64,000 nt of DNA from an uncultured Gammaproteobacteria bacterium (GCA_951812995.1 CATOTD010000012.1:28579-92578); one strand, 5' to 3'; shown: positions 49,786 through 58,339, counted from the first letter of the stretch. Notes: generated from the letters alone by a model not told the origin. A program made the numbers and translations.

Positions 49786-49863
49786 TAAGCGAGCGCAGTT
49801 TCTTTAAGCGTACGCCCGGGCCTAGCAACCAGTCTTGCTGTCTGTCGCAGCGCTCCTCAGAAC
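49786..49863 (-). ncRNA. S-adenosylhomocysteine (SAH) riboswitch upstream of metH
   Basis: Read leftwards from 49862: GAGGAGCGCTGCGAC, a helix arm CAGACAGCAAGACTGGTTGC, AGGCCCGGG, then AACTGCGCTCGC. GAGCGC pairs with GCGCTC to close the P1 stem. The blocks GAGGAGCGCTGC, AGGCyCGG and the closing GCGCTC match the published SAH-riboswitch consensus, and metH is one of its usual targets. The aptamer lies between the metH promoter and start codon, about 85 bases upstream of ATG. Confidence 0.85.
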
Positions 49864-49880
49864 GTATTGAGAGGCGGCGC

Positions 49881-49909
49881 AGTATAGATCAAGGTGTCGG
49901 TCATGCCAA
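49881..49909 (-). promoter_or_regulatory. metH promoter
   Basis: Read leftwards: TTGGCA (49904-49909), exactly 17 bases, TATACT (49881-49886). Transcription would begin near 49874, about 12 bases before the SAH aptamer. Confidence 0.75.
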
Positions 49910-49930
49910 GAACAGCGTTATCAGGCCCGC

Positions 49931-50194
49931 TTATTCTGTAATCGCATGTGCTACTTTAGGGCGCATGGCAAACCATGCAATATAGCCAACAGGCCAGATC
50001 AGTAATGCCCACATCATGCCTTTGATCAAGGCCAATACGGCAGCAATAATGAACACTAAAGGCAACACGCCGCCCTTGATACCCATATCGCGTGTGGCCG
50101 CATCGCCGTATATCCAGAGGATACTACAGACATAAACCGAGCAGAGGATGATAAAGATAAAGACTTCTATGGTGTTGCTAAATGAAAAAGACAA
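49931..50194 (-). CDS. Small membrane protein downstream of the MFS transporter
   Basis: 87 aa with two hydrophobic segments (about 8-28 and 44-76) and a short polar turn (W-I-Y-G-D-A-A-T-R-D-M-G-I-K-G-G). It begins 11 bases after the transporter gene on the same strand, so they form one transcript; it may be an accessory or small subunit of that carrier. No family name can be given with certainty. The metH promoter lies just beyond its stop. Confidence 0.7.
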   Translation of the reverse strand: MSFSFSNTIEVFIFIILCSVYVCSILWIYGDAATRDMGIKGGVLPLVFIIAAVLALIKGMMWALLIWPVGYIAWFAMRPKVAHAITE

Positions 50195-50205
50195 TGTAGT
50201 TACTC

Positions 50206-51894
50206 CTAATTTTGCATGTGATGTTTGGGGTGCACAGGGCGCATAGCTGCATTTGCAATCAAGGCGATAAATAGGATGACCGCCATCAAGTACATTGTTG
50301 TGTTATAAAGACTTGCTGTCGGATCAACCGTACCAGGCGGTGCTATCTCCATCAATTTGCTTATCGTAACCGTCTTGGCCGAGATTAATTGTGCTAACTG
50401 ATCCACATCGGCACCAAATTTTGCCTGGAAGTCAGCGGGGTTGATTTTTGTAGCCAAATCGTTAATCGCATTTTTAACAGATATTTCTCGCAACGAGGTG
50501 ATGGCGAGAGGGCCGAAGACACCGGCACTCGCCCAGGCTGTTAATAGACGACCATGGATACCGCCTACATATTGAGTGCCGAAGATATCGGCTAAATAAG
50601 CTGGAATAGTCGCGAAACCACCGCCGTACATGGTGAAGATGATCATCGTTGCAGCATAGAAATAAATAAGCCACACAACGGATGGATTGACGCTGACTTG
50701 CTGGGCCGTGTAGGGGATGGAACAGTACAAAATTATCCCCGCGGCAAAGAATATCCAATAGGTATTTTTACGGCCAAGATAATCAGACGCACTCGCCCAG
50801 GCAAGCCGCCCGATCATGTTGAAAAAACTTATCATCAATACATAAGTAGACGCGAAGCCAAAATCAACAATGCTAGGCAAGGTGGAACCAAAGATTTCAT
50901 TCATCATGGTCTTGGCCACCGCTAACACCCCAATACCCGCCGTCACATTAAAACAGAGCACTACCCAGAGTTGATAAAATTGTGGTGTTTTTAAGGCCTC
51001 ATCAATGTGTACGCTGTGTTGTGTGATCATGGTGCGTTGACTGTCTTCTGGCGGCGGTGTCCAGCCTTCGGGCCGCCAACCTTGGCGCGGCAAGCGATAA
51101 CCAAATGCTGCACAGAGCATGATGACAAAATAGATCGCGCCTAACATAAAGAAGGTCTCTGCCACGCCGACTGTGCCGGTGCCGACAACATAGACACCTG
51201 CATCACCTGGCACCAGCATATTGGCTACATCATTAGCACCAACAATAACGACTTCTTGTAAATGGCCGGCAACCTCTGCCAGACGTCGACCGGATGCATC
51301 CGTTGACAGGTTGACGCTAGCCACTGTGCCAAGATAATCCGGTGCTTCATAAAATAGTTTAATCAGTGGCTCGATCATAAATTTTGCGATCATGGCACCG
51401 CCACCAAAGCCCATAATAGCAATCCCGGTCGCCATACCACGCCGATCTGGAAACCAGCGAATTAATGTGCTGACTGGAGAGACATAACCAAGCCCCAATC
51501 CACAGCCACCAATAACGCCATAACCCAGATACAGCAACCAAAGATGACCCGTGAGTATACCAATGCCGCCGGTCATGAACCCGCCGCCCCAACAACAAGC
51601 CGCAACCGTGCCCACCATACGCGGACCTACTTTTTCCAGCCATTTTCCGGCAATGGCTGCTGCCAGGCCTAGAAAGACAATCGCTACAGTGAAGACCCAG
51701 ACGACGCTTTTTAGTGTCCAATCGTCTGCGGCGCTGGTCACAACCCCCAAGCGTTTAATGAGGGCCGGGTTGAACAGACTCCAGGCATAAACCGAGCCGA
51801 TACAAAGATGGATCCCCAAGGCCGCGGGCGCGATTAACCAACGATTAAAATCGGCTTTGGCCTCAATGTGTTTTTTAGACAAAATATCAAGCAT
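50206..51894 (-). CDS. Major facilitator transporter, oxalate/formate antiporter (OFA) type
   Basis: 562 aa, about twelve transmembrane helices. The N-terminal H-L-C-I-G-S-V-Y-A-W-S-L-F, then G-Y-V-S-P-V-S-T-L-I-R-W-F-P-D-R-R-G-M-A-T-G-I-A-I-M-G-F-G near residue 140, is the OFA-family signature also found in OxlT. Two soluble inserts make it longer than OxlT (about 418 aa): one between helices 6 and 7 (about 195-245) and one near the end (about 480-530). The substrate is probably a small carboxylate but cannot be read from sequence. Confidence 0.85.
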   Translation of the reverse strand: MLDILSKKHIEAKADFNRWLIAPAALGIHLCIGSVYAWSLFNPALIKRLGVVTSAADDWTLKSVVWVFTVAIVFLGLAAAIAGKWLEKVGPRMVGTVAACCWGGGFMTGGIGILTGHLWLLYLGYGVIGGCGLGLGYVSPVSTLIRWFPDRRGMATGIAIMGFGGGAMIAKFMIEPLIKLFYEAPDYLGTVASVNLSTDASGRRLAEVAGHLQEVVIVGANDVANMLVPGDAGVYVVGTGTVGVAETFFMLGAIYFVIMLCAAFGYRLPRQGWRPEGWTPPPEDSQRTMITQHSVHIDEALKTPQFYQLWVVLCFNVTAGIGVLAVAKTMMNEIFGSTLPSIVDFGFASTYVLMISFFNMIGRLAWASASDYLGRKNTYWIFFAAGIILYCSIPYTAQQVSVNPSVVWLIYFYAATMIIFTMYGGGFATIPAYLADIFGTQYVGGIHGRLLTAWASAGVFGPLAITSLREISVKNAINDLATKINPADFQAKFGADVDQLAQLISAKTVTISKLMEIAPPGTVDPTASLYNTTMYLMAVILFIALIANAAMRPVHPKHHMQN

Positions 51895-52400
51895 GTATTT
51901 AAGAACCTCAATTGTTTAGGTGTCGTTTCATGGTCATGCAATAAACCTTGTTCAATGTCTTCATATCTGGTTTTTATACCATGGCGATATGTTATTTTAA
52001 CGATTATCATGTGCCTTAAATTTAAGGTCATTGAAAATAGCCCGTTTGACTAAGACAGGATACTCAGTATTCTGTACGATTGAAAGTATCAGGTATTGAC
52101 TGTTTCATAACGGCTACGTTCAACGAAAAATCGGTGTGTAAATTACAATGCCGAGGTTGTCATCAAAACGGTGCTAGACAAGTCAAGGTTTATTCTTCAT
52201 GGGTACTGTCATCAATCATTATCGATATGGAAAGACGTTAGACAATGCCTGCATTACGCATAAGCCCGAAAACTATCTGATAAATTTATAATCCACGTTG
52301 CGGACGACAATGAAAGTTGTATTGATGAACACGACTAATCTTTGTCGTCATCTCTATTACCGTTGTCGTTTTCGGCATAATAAATAGGAGCTGTATTTCA
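51895..52400. other. Divergent intergenic region MFS-btuB
   Basis: 506 bases. I searched for a cobalamin riboswitch core (GCCACTG box) ahead of btuB and do not see it. No RNA or gene recognised. AGGAG eleven bases before the GTG start of btuB is its ribosome-binding site. Confidence 0.4.
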
Positions 52401-54293
52401 GTGTCACTTCGTATCGATATTATTATTTTTATTATCGCTGTATCAGCGTCAAGTCCATCTGTTATAGCAGCAGAAAAAAAAGGCGAATATGTTGTAACCG
52501 CATCATTAACGCCTGTTTCCAAAACAGCAACGGGTTCAGCACTTACCGTCATCACTGCTACGGATATAAAAAAAAGAGGGTCTCATTATTTGCCCGATAT
52601 ATTGCGCGAAGTACCTGGCTTGGCAGTCAATCGCAGTGGTACTTTTGGTACGCAAACAGATATACGAGCGCGCGGCGCGGAAGCCAATCATACTTTAGTG
52701 TTGATTGATGGCGTTGAAGCCAATGACCCGGCACTTGGTTCTACATTTCAATTTGCATTTCTAAGCACTGCTAACATTGAGCGCATAGAAGTGTTGCGTG
52801 GGGCGCAAAGCGCATTATGGGGCAGTGATGCAATGGGCGCGGTCATAAACATTATTACAAAAAAAGGCCAAGGTCCTGTGGCACTTAATGCAGGTTTTCA
52901 GGGTGGCTCTTTTACGACTCAAAAAAGCACATTGGGCGGCTCTTACGGCAATGCTTTATTCAATATAAATATGCATGCGGACGTATTGCGCACAGAGGGT
53001 ACTAACATTGCCCGTACCGGTAGCGAAGAGGATGGACACCATAATCGCACCTATGATTTGAAACTCGGCTTCACTCCAGGCGATCTGTTTGACTTCAGTT
53101 ATACCCGAAGAGTCGCCAAGTCCGAGACACAGACCGATCCACAACCAGCTACCGCGACTATTATCGTCGATGCCGAAGGCAACCAAACAGAGAGTGATCA
53201 GACCTATCAAAATGCCAGGGCCAGCGTGTCTTTATTTAATAAACGCTGGGACAATCATCTTTCATTCACACACGCTAAAAACCGTACTGATTTTACTTCT
53301 TCTGTGTTTGGTGCATCATTTTTGAATGGCGATAAAACTAAATACGCTTTTCAAAGCGACTTGAATTTTCAAACAAACGCCTCTTTTGACATAGAACATC
53401 ATATCTCATTTCTAACTGAATATGAGGATGATAATGCAACCGGATCGTTCATTGGTGGCGCATCCCGGGTTGGGTTTATTACAAGAAGTTATGCTGTAGA
53501 ATATCGGCTTGCATTACTTGAACGCTTGTTTATCGCTACCGGCATTCGCTATGATGATAATGATTTTTTTGTTAATGAAACCACCTACCGCATTACGGGT
53601 GCGTTTAAGCCAACAACGGATTTTCGGTTGCATGGATCGTACGGCACGGGCGTGAAAAACCCGTCAATCTCTGAATTGTTTGGCAATTTTCCAACCTTTA
53701 TGGGCAACCCTGAACTTACGCCTGAAAGTGTTAGAGGATGGGATATAGGGGTCGAACAGTATTTATTTGATGATCGATTAAATATTGATATTACCTATTT
53801 CAGAAATTTAATTGCCGACCAGATTACGGGCTCTAATCAGACCGTGACTAATCGCCGCGGTACTAATAAAATACAGGGCTTGGAACTATCGCTATCGTTT
53901 TCGCCATTCAATAATTTGGATATCAATGCGGCCTATACCTATACAGATAGTAAAGATGCGAATAATCTGGATTTAATACGCCGACCAGCACATATCGGCA
54001 ATATTAATCTGAATTATTCTTTTTATGCAGATAGAGCCAATGTTAATGTAGGTGTAAGCTATAACGGCACGCAACAAGACAATGTTTACCCACCTTTTCC
54101 AACGCCTGCATTCCAGACAACGCTGGATTCATTTACGGTCGTCAATTTGTCAGGATCATATAAATGGAATCATCAGCTTGCATTTTTTGGCAGAATTGAA
54201 AATATTTTGGATGCATCTTATGAGGAAGTATACGGGTTTACGGCCCCGCGGCTGGGCGTTTACGCCGGGATTGAGTTAACACTCAATCATTGA
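52401..54293 (+). CDS. btuB: TonB-dependent outer-membrane receptor, BtuB-like (cobalamin)
   Basis: 630 aa. Signal peptide at about 1-25 (ending S-V-I-A-A-E), a TonB-box-like G-E-Y-V-V-T-A-S, a plug domain (I-T-A-T-D-I-K-K-R-G, L-P-D-I-L-R-E-V-P-G, I-E-R-I-E-V-L-R-G-A-Q-S-A-L-W-G-S-D-A-M-G), then a 22-strand barrel and a C-terminal beta segment ending in L-T-L-N-H. The plug most resembles BtuB. The start is GTG at 52401. Followed by a DUF6580-like gene and, after two small genes, pduO, which supports a corrinoid substrate. No B12 riboswitch seen upstream. Confidence 0.85.
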   Translation: MSLRIDIIIFIIAVSASSPSVIAAEKKGEYVVTASLTPVSKTATGSALTVITATDIKKRGSHYLPDILREVPGLAVNRSGTFGTQTDIRARGAEANHTLVLIDGVEANDPALGSTFQFAFLSTANIERIEVLRGAQSALWGSDAMGAVINIITKKGQGPVALNAGFQGGSFTTQKSTLGGSYGNALFNINMHADVLRTEGTNIARTGSEEDGHHNRTYDLKLGFTPGDLFDFSYTRRVAKSETQTDPQPATATIIVDAEGNQTESDQTYQNARASVSLFNKRWDNHLSFTHAKNRTDFTSSVFGASFLNGDKTKYAFQSDLNFQTNASFDIEHHISFLTEYEDDNATGSFIGGASRVGFITRSYAVEYRLALLERLFIATGIRYDDNDFFVNETTYRITGAFKPTTDFRLHGSYGTGVKNPSISELFGNFPTFMGNPELTPESVRGWDIGVEQYLFDDRLNIDITYFRNLIADQITGSNQTVTNRRGTNKIQGLELSLSFSPFNNLDINAAYTYTDSKDANNLDLIRRPAHIGNINLNYSFYADRANVNVGVSYNGTQQDNVYPPFPTPAFQTTLDSFTVVNLSGSYKWNHQLAFFGRIENILDASYEEVYGFTAPRLGVYAGIELTLNH

Positions 54294-54360
54294 CAGTAAA
54301 GATTTATAATAAAATACAGTAGATTATTGCAACAACACAATTTGTAATGGAGTAACAGAC

Positions 54361-54903
54361 ATGACTATCAATAGATTGATGACTGAAAAACAGGGGCTTT
54401 TTTATTGCCTGATTATTTTGGTTGTGGCGACACGTTTGTTGCCGCATCCGGTAAATTTTACACCCGTTGGGGCCTTGGGGCTGTTTTCTGGTGCTTATGT
54501 CATGACTAAGCGAGCTTGGCTAATGCCGATAATCGCCTTGCTCATCAGTGATCTAATCATCGGGTTTTATACACCCGTCGTCATGTTATCAGTCTATGTC
54601 AGTTTTGCGCTCAGCGTTGTGCTTGGCCGCTATATGTTGTCTAAAAAACGCAACGTACTACGCATTGGCGGTTCAGCCATCGCGTCTGCAAGCATTTTAT
54701 TTGTGCTGTCCAACTTCACCCTCTGGACGACAGGATTATATTATCCGCTTACTTTTGAAGGTCTGACAATATGTTTTATCCGTGCTATTCCATTCTATGG
54801 CAACACCGTGCTTGGCGATCTTTTTTATGCCGCTGTATTGTTTGGTACTCATGCAGGCGTTAAACAATGGCTCAATAAAACAACTGTATTACGTAGCGCA
54901 TAG
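54361..54903 (+). CDS. DUF6580-like membrane protein, candidate corrinoid permease component
   Basis: 180 aa with five or six hydrophobic helices. The N-terminal R-L-L-P-H-P-V-N-F-T-P-V-G-A-L-G-L-F-S-G and the later S-N-F-T-L-W-T-T-G-L-Y-Y-P, then P-F-Y-G-N-T-V-L-G-D-L-F-Y, are typical of the family I know as DUF6580, which resembles substrate-binding (S) components of vitamin transporters. It lies 67 bases after btuB on the same strand. Function in B12 uptake through the inner membrane is inferred from that place only. Confidence 0.7.
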   Translation: MTINRLMTEKQGLFYCLIILVVATRLLPHPVNFTPVGALGLFSGAYVMTKRAWLMPIIALLISDLIIGFYTPVVMLSVYVSFALSVVLGRYMLSKKRNVLRIGGSAIASASILFVLSNFTLWTTGLYYPLTFEGLTICFIRAIPFYGNTVLGDLFYAAVLFGTHAGVKQWLNKTTVLRSA

Positions 54904-54989
54904 TGCGTGACGCTCATGAGCGCTGGGCAAACACGTTCAAAACTTATGGACGCAATACATTAAAGAAAAGCAGATGGTCAAGTGCAAGA

Positions 54990-55002
54990 TTGATGCTATA
55001 AT
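54990..55002 (+). promoter_or_regulatory. Extended -10 promoter of a leaderless small gene
   Basis: TGCTATAAT (54994 onward, TATAAT at 54997-55002) is an extended -10 box. The ATG of the next gene begins seven bases later, at the expected transcription start, and no ribosome-binding site exists between. Confidence 0.55.
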
Positions 55003-55008
55003 CAGCAC

Positions 55009-55206
55009 ATGGACACCACACCACTCTACAGAGCATTGATCGAAGCTGGCGCAAAAGAAGACACTGCCAAAGAGGCCGCGGCCTCTATCAGTGAAAAAAT
55101 CTCTACGCTTGAAAAAGATGTAGCTGAAGTGAAGGTTGTAGGTCGAATCAATGCCGCGATGAATATGTTCTTAATATTTTTGTTTTTGAAATATATTGTA
55201 GATTAA
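55009..55206 (+). CDS. Small coiled-coil/transmembrane protein (DUF1640-like), copy 1
   Basis: 65 aa: an N-terminal helix (T-P-L-Y-R-A-L-I-E-A-G-A-K-E-D-T-A-K-E-A), a short coiled coil (I-S-T-L-E-K-D-V-A-E-V-K) and one C-terminal transmembrane helix (M-N-M-F-L-I-F-L-F-L-K-Y-I). The layout resembles short bacterial DUF1640/CCDC90-like proteins. Its mRNA is probably leaderless. A paralog follows ten bases after its stop. Function unknown. Confidence 0.7.
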   Translation: MDTTPLYRALIEAGAKEDTAKEAAASISEKISTLEKDVAEVKVVGRINAAMNMFLIFLFLKYIVD

Positions 55207-55215
55207 GTCCATATC

Positions 55216-55401
55216 ATGAGCGGAACAGCATTATATCGAGCACTCATCAACGGCGGCGCAAACGAAGAGCTAGCCAAAGAAGTTGATGATAGTGAAAGGA
55301 TGGATAAAACTTTAACTGAGCTGAAAATTTTAGTCCGGCTCAACAGTGCTGGCATTTTGATCATTATCGGCATCTTGGTAAAAATCCTCACCGTCATTTG
55401 A
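55216..55401 (+). CDS. Small coiled-coil/transmembrane protein, copy 2
   Basis: 61 aa, a paralog of the preceding gene: T-A-L-Y-R-A-L-I-N-G-G-A-N-E-E-L-A-K-E matches its N-terminus, followed by a coiled-coil part and a C-terminal membrane helix (L-N-S-A-G-I-L-I-I-I-G-I-L-V-K-I-L). It arose by tandem duplication; the two have diverged well, which suggests both are kept. No clear ribosome-binding site. Confidence 0.7.
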   Translation: MSGTALYRALINGGANEELAKEVDDSERMDKTLTELKILVRLNSAGILIIIGILVKILTVI

Positions 55402-55444
55402 TGCACCTGGAGACATCGATCCCCCTCCCCGAGACTGGTTGATT

Positions 55445-55999
55445 ATGGGAAATAGGCTCAGCTCTATTTATACGAAAACGGGCGATTGCGGTACGACTGG
55501 ATTAGCAAACGGCGCGCGCATTGACAAATCAAATATTAGAATTGAAGCCATGGGTGATGTCGATGAATTGAATAGTTTATGCGGGATGCTTGAAGCAAGT
55601 GGCATCCCTCCCCAGGTTGCTGATTATTTGCGTAATATACAACATAGACTTTTTGATATTGGCGGCGAGTTAGCCATGCCTGGCAATGCAGTCCTGGATC
55701 CCGAGGCTGTTGACCAACTTGAAACATTAATTGATATGTACAATGCAGATCTACCTGCTTTGAAAGAATTTATCTTGCCGGGCGGGTCGCTGTCGGCATC
55801 GGTCTGTCATCTGGCAAGAAGCGTATGTCGGCGCGCTGAGCGGAAGCTTGTCGGCATGAGCAAAGCGGAATATATAAACCCCGCCTCTTTGCGTTATATC
55901 AATCGTCTTTCCGATTTATTTTTTGTGTGGGCCAGGACTTTGAATCAGGAAACAGGGGGGCGGGAGATATTTTGGGACAGCATGCGATTAAAGCGCTAG
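55445..55999 (+). CDS. pduO: ATP:cob(I)alamin adenosyltransferase, PduO type
   Basis: Adds the adenosyl group of ATP to cob(I)alamin, giving coenzyme B12. With the start at ATG 55445 (M-G-N-R-L-S-S-I-Y-T-K-T-G-D-C-G-T-T-G-L) it has 184 aa, usual for the family; TTG at 55439 is an alternative. The N-terminal T-K-T-G-D-x-G-T-T is the ATP-binding motif, and C-R-R-A-E-R near residue 128 and N-R-L-S-D-L-F-F near 155 are the other conserved blocks. No adenosylcobalamin enzyme is in the window. The 3' end overlaps the convergent protease gene by four bases. Confidence 0.92.
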   Translation: MGNRLSSIYTKTGDCGTTGLANGARIDKSNIRIEAMGDVDELNSLCGMLEASGIPPQVADYLRNIQHRLFDIGGELAMPGNAVLDPEAVDQLETLIDMYNADLPALKEFILPGGSLSASVCHLARSVCRRAERKLVGMSKAEYINPASLRYINRLSDLFFVWARTLNQETGGREIFWDSMRLKR

Positions 56000-56658
56000 T
56001 ATTTTTTTTCTAATTCCATGAGCCGTCCTTCGCGTTTCATGTCTACTTTTCCAAGAAACGACATGCCGAGTAGCGTGATAGTCGGAAAATCACTGTCATG
56101 CACGGCACCTCCTACATTGTGCAGTTCAATGTCGCCGACTTTAACTTTCTTTAGATTGACAATGTAAATCTTGCTCGTACCTGAGGCCGTATTGGATAGG
56201 CTTTCTCTGCCGATTAACTTGTAATCAATACCCAGTCTTCTCGCAATATTGCCGTTCATGGACACAAGCGTTGCGCCCGTATCAACAAGGAATTTGACAT
56301 GCGCGCCGTTAATCGTGCCACTAATCCTGTACATGCTACCTGCGTCAGGCACAAGGATTAATTTTTTACCCCCGGTTGGTTTGTTGAATGTATTACCTAT
56401 GTGCGTTCCTAGCGTATAAGTCTCTTGCTTGCCATCAATCTCAATAATGGCCTCCTTGCTGTTTGCCTCAATCAATAAGGCACCTTCAGGACTGATTTTC
56501 CCTTTCTTGAGAACCCGTTGTTTCCCGTCTATGGTGACGATTGCTTTATCTTGCGTTAAACCATTGACGACTATTTTTTCAACAGCACTAATAGGGCAAA
56601 TGAATATTAGCGTTAATATAAGTGTTAATAATAAATGATTGCTGTTGAATGATTTCAT
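55996..56658 (-). CDS. Retropepsin-like aspartic protease, exported (TIGR02281 type)
   Basis: 220 aa. N-terminal hydrophobic signal (L-L-L-T-L-I-L-T-L-I-F-I-C). The C-terminal half is a single-domain retropepsin fold: F-L-V-D-T-G-A-T-L-V-S-M near residue 125 with the catalytic Asp, and the later L-L-G-M-S-F-L-G near 203. Such proteins act as homodimers in the periplasm; substrates are unknown. It lies 38 bases after gluQRS on the same strand. Confidence 0.85.
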   Translation of the reverse strand: MKSFNSNHLLLTLILTLIFICPISAVEKIVVNGLTQDKAIVTIDGKQRVLKKGKISPEGALLIEANSKEAIIEIDGKQETYTLGTHIGNTFNKPTGGKKLILVPDAGSMYRISGTINGAHVKFLVDTGATLVSMNGNIARRLGIDYKLIGRESLSNTASGTSKIYIVNLKKVKVGDIELHNVGGAVHDSDFPTITLLGMSFLGKVDMKREGRLMELEKKY

Positions 56659-56696
56659 GCGTAATTAATTGACCCAAAAATATCCATTATAGTCTG

Positions 56697-57596
56697 TTAA
56701 ATGGCATCATTTTGACTGCCATGGTTTATTTTGATCTGTGTTTGCTTTGGTAGCGTATTTAAGTCCCAGTTTTTTACAGCCCAGTCTAATAAAGACTCAA
56801 TGTCAGCGTTCATCGCTTCGTATGGTGGCGCATGCCCAAGGAAGTCAAGTGCCTCGAAAATGACCTGCGATGGATTGTCGTGGTCTATCGCTGCAGCATG
56901 AGATCGTTTACTTATTTTGTTGCCATCATTATTGATGGCGACAGGTAAATGTAAATAGCCTGGTAAATTGTAACCGAGTAATGTTTGTAAATAGATCTGT
57001 CTTGGCGTGGAGTCTAATAAATCTGCGCCCCTGACAATTTCATTAATACCTTGTTCGGCATCGTCAACGGTAACGGCTAAATGATAAGCAAACAGGCCAT
57101 CTGCTCTTTTTATAATGAAGTCGCCTACCTCTGATGCAATCGACTGAACGAATTTGCCTTGCAATACGTCATCACATGCAATGTCATCGTCATTTGTCTT
57201 GATGCGCATTGAATAGCCCGTTGTAACATCGGCAACACCATGGCGACAGGTGCCGGGGTAAGGTCTGTTTGCTATTTCTTTACGCGTGCATGTGCATCGA
57301 AATATCAGTCCAAGCGAATTCAAATATTCAAACGCTGATCGGTATAATGGCGTTCTTTGGGATTGATATACAATTTCACCGTCCCAGAGCAATCCTAAGC
57401 ATTCGAGTTGCTTGAGTATGATTTTATCTGTGCCGGGCCTTGTGCGTGGTTCATCAATGTCTTCCATACGGATAAGCCATTTACCTTTTTGCTTTCGAGC
57501 TTGCAGATAGCTACCTAATGCAGTCACAATAGATCCGAAGTGCAAGGATCCGCTAGGTGTGGGGGCAAAGCGACCGGTATAGCCCGCTGGAGACAC
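56697..57596 (-). CDS. gluQ: Glutamyl-Q tRNA(Asp) synthetase
   Basis: Paralog of glutamyl-tRNA synthetase that glutamylates queuosine in tRNA-Asp. 299 aa, without an anticodon-binding domain. G-R-F-A-P-T-P-S-G-S-L-H-F-G-S holds the HIGH-type motif near residues 8-22. C-T-C, then P-G-T-C-R-H-G, are the zinc-binding cysteines (about 101-118), and K-I-S-K-R (KMSKS) is near 228. GTG start at 57596. The tie to dksA just upstream is conserved in gammaproteobacteria, and queF nearby belongs to the same queuosine pathway. Confidence 0.93.
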   Translation of the reverse strand: MSPAGYTGRFAPTPSGSLHFGSIVTALGSYLQARKQKGKWLIRMEDIDEPRTRPGTDKIILKQLECLGLLWDGEIVYQSQRTPLYRSAFEYLNSLGLIFRCTCTRKEIANRPYPGTCRHGVADVTTGYSMRIKTNDDDIACDDVLQGKFVQSIASEVGDFIIKRADGLFAYHLAVTVDDAEQGINEIVRGADLLDSTPRQIYLQTLLGYNLPGYLHLPVAINNDGNKISKRSHAAAIDHDNPSQVIFEALDFLGHAPPYEAMNADIESLLDWAVKNWDLNTLPKQTQIKINHGSQNDAI

Positions 57597-57712
57597 AGTT
57601 ATTCAACCATAAAGAGGACCATTAATTTGTTTGAATCGGCGGCAAGCGAAAGCATAAAAGGGAATGGCTACACGGCATTTTTTGCTTTGTCTTAGACATA
57701 ACACATAGATTG

Positions 57713-58339
57713 CTAGCTGAGCTGACGTTCTTTAATTTCATTGAGTGTCTTGCAATCAACACACAGTGTTGCTGTTGGTCGCGCTTCTAGTCGACGAATA
57801 CCAATTTCGATACCACAGACTTCACAATAGCCATAATCGCCACTATCCAGGGTCAATATGACCTCATCAATTTTCCGAATTAATTTTCTTTCTCGGTCTC
57901 GTGCCCGGAGCTCAAGGGCAAATTCTTCTTCTTGCGTCGCCCTGTCATTGGGATCAGGAAAATTCGAGGCCTCATCTTGCATATGGTGGACAGTCCGATC
58001 CGCTTCTTCCATCAGATCATGTTTCCAGGCATTCAAAATCTTGCGAAAATGTTCCGTTTGTTCCTTGCTCATATAACTTTCGCCTTTTTTTTCCGTATAG
58101 GCGGCAATTTGTGTTTTCTTATTTTTCTGGACAGGCCTAACGGATTTTTTTTTAGCCGTTTTTTTCGCGATCTCGGGTTTCTTAGCTTCTTTTTTCTGCG
58201 CGGTTTTCTTTTTTGCAGTGGCTTTTTTCTTGGTGACTTTCTTTTTTAGCGTGGTCTTTTTCTTTGCGATTTCCTTTTTTTCAACTGCTTTTTTCTTCGT
58301 AACTTTCTTTTTTAGCGTAGTTTTTTTCTTGGTAGCCAT
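57713..58339 (-). CDS. dksA: DksA with a lysine-rich, histone H1/AlgP-like N-terminal extension
   Basis: RNA polymerase secondary-channel factor acting with ppGpp. The C-terminal 130 residues are ordinary DksA: F-R-K-I-L-N-A-W, coiled-coil tip F-P-D-P-N-D-R-A-T-Q-E-E-E (the D-x-x-D-x-A motif is present), zinc finger C-E-V-C ... C-V-D-C. The first 75 or so residues are unusual: repeated K-K-K-T-T-L-K-K-K-V-T-K-K-K-A (twice) and further Lys/Ala/Thr blocks. The ATG at 58339 with GGAGA eight bases upstream is chosen over an ATG 27 bases upstream that has no ribosome-binding site. Total 208 aa against about 150 in E. coli. Confidence 0.93.
   Translation of the reverse strand: MATKKKTTLKKKVTKKKAVEKKEIAKKKTTLKKKVTKKKATAKKKTAQKKEAKKPEIAKKTAKKKSVRPVQKNKKTQIAAYTEKKGESYMSKEQTEHFRKILNAWKHDLMEEADRTVHHMQDEASNFPDPNDRATQEEEFALELRARDRERKLIRKIDEVILTLDSGDYGYCEVCGIEIGIRRLEARPTATLCVDCKTLNEIKERQLS

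Noticed and set aside
51895..52400. Cobalamin riboswitch ahead of btuB
   Set aside because: I looked for the B12-box core (GCCACTG) and its flanking pairing and did not find them.
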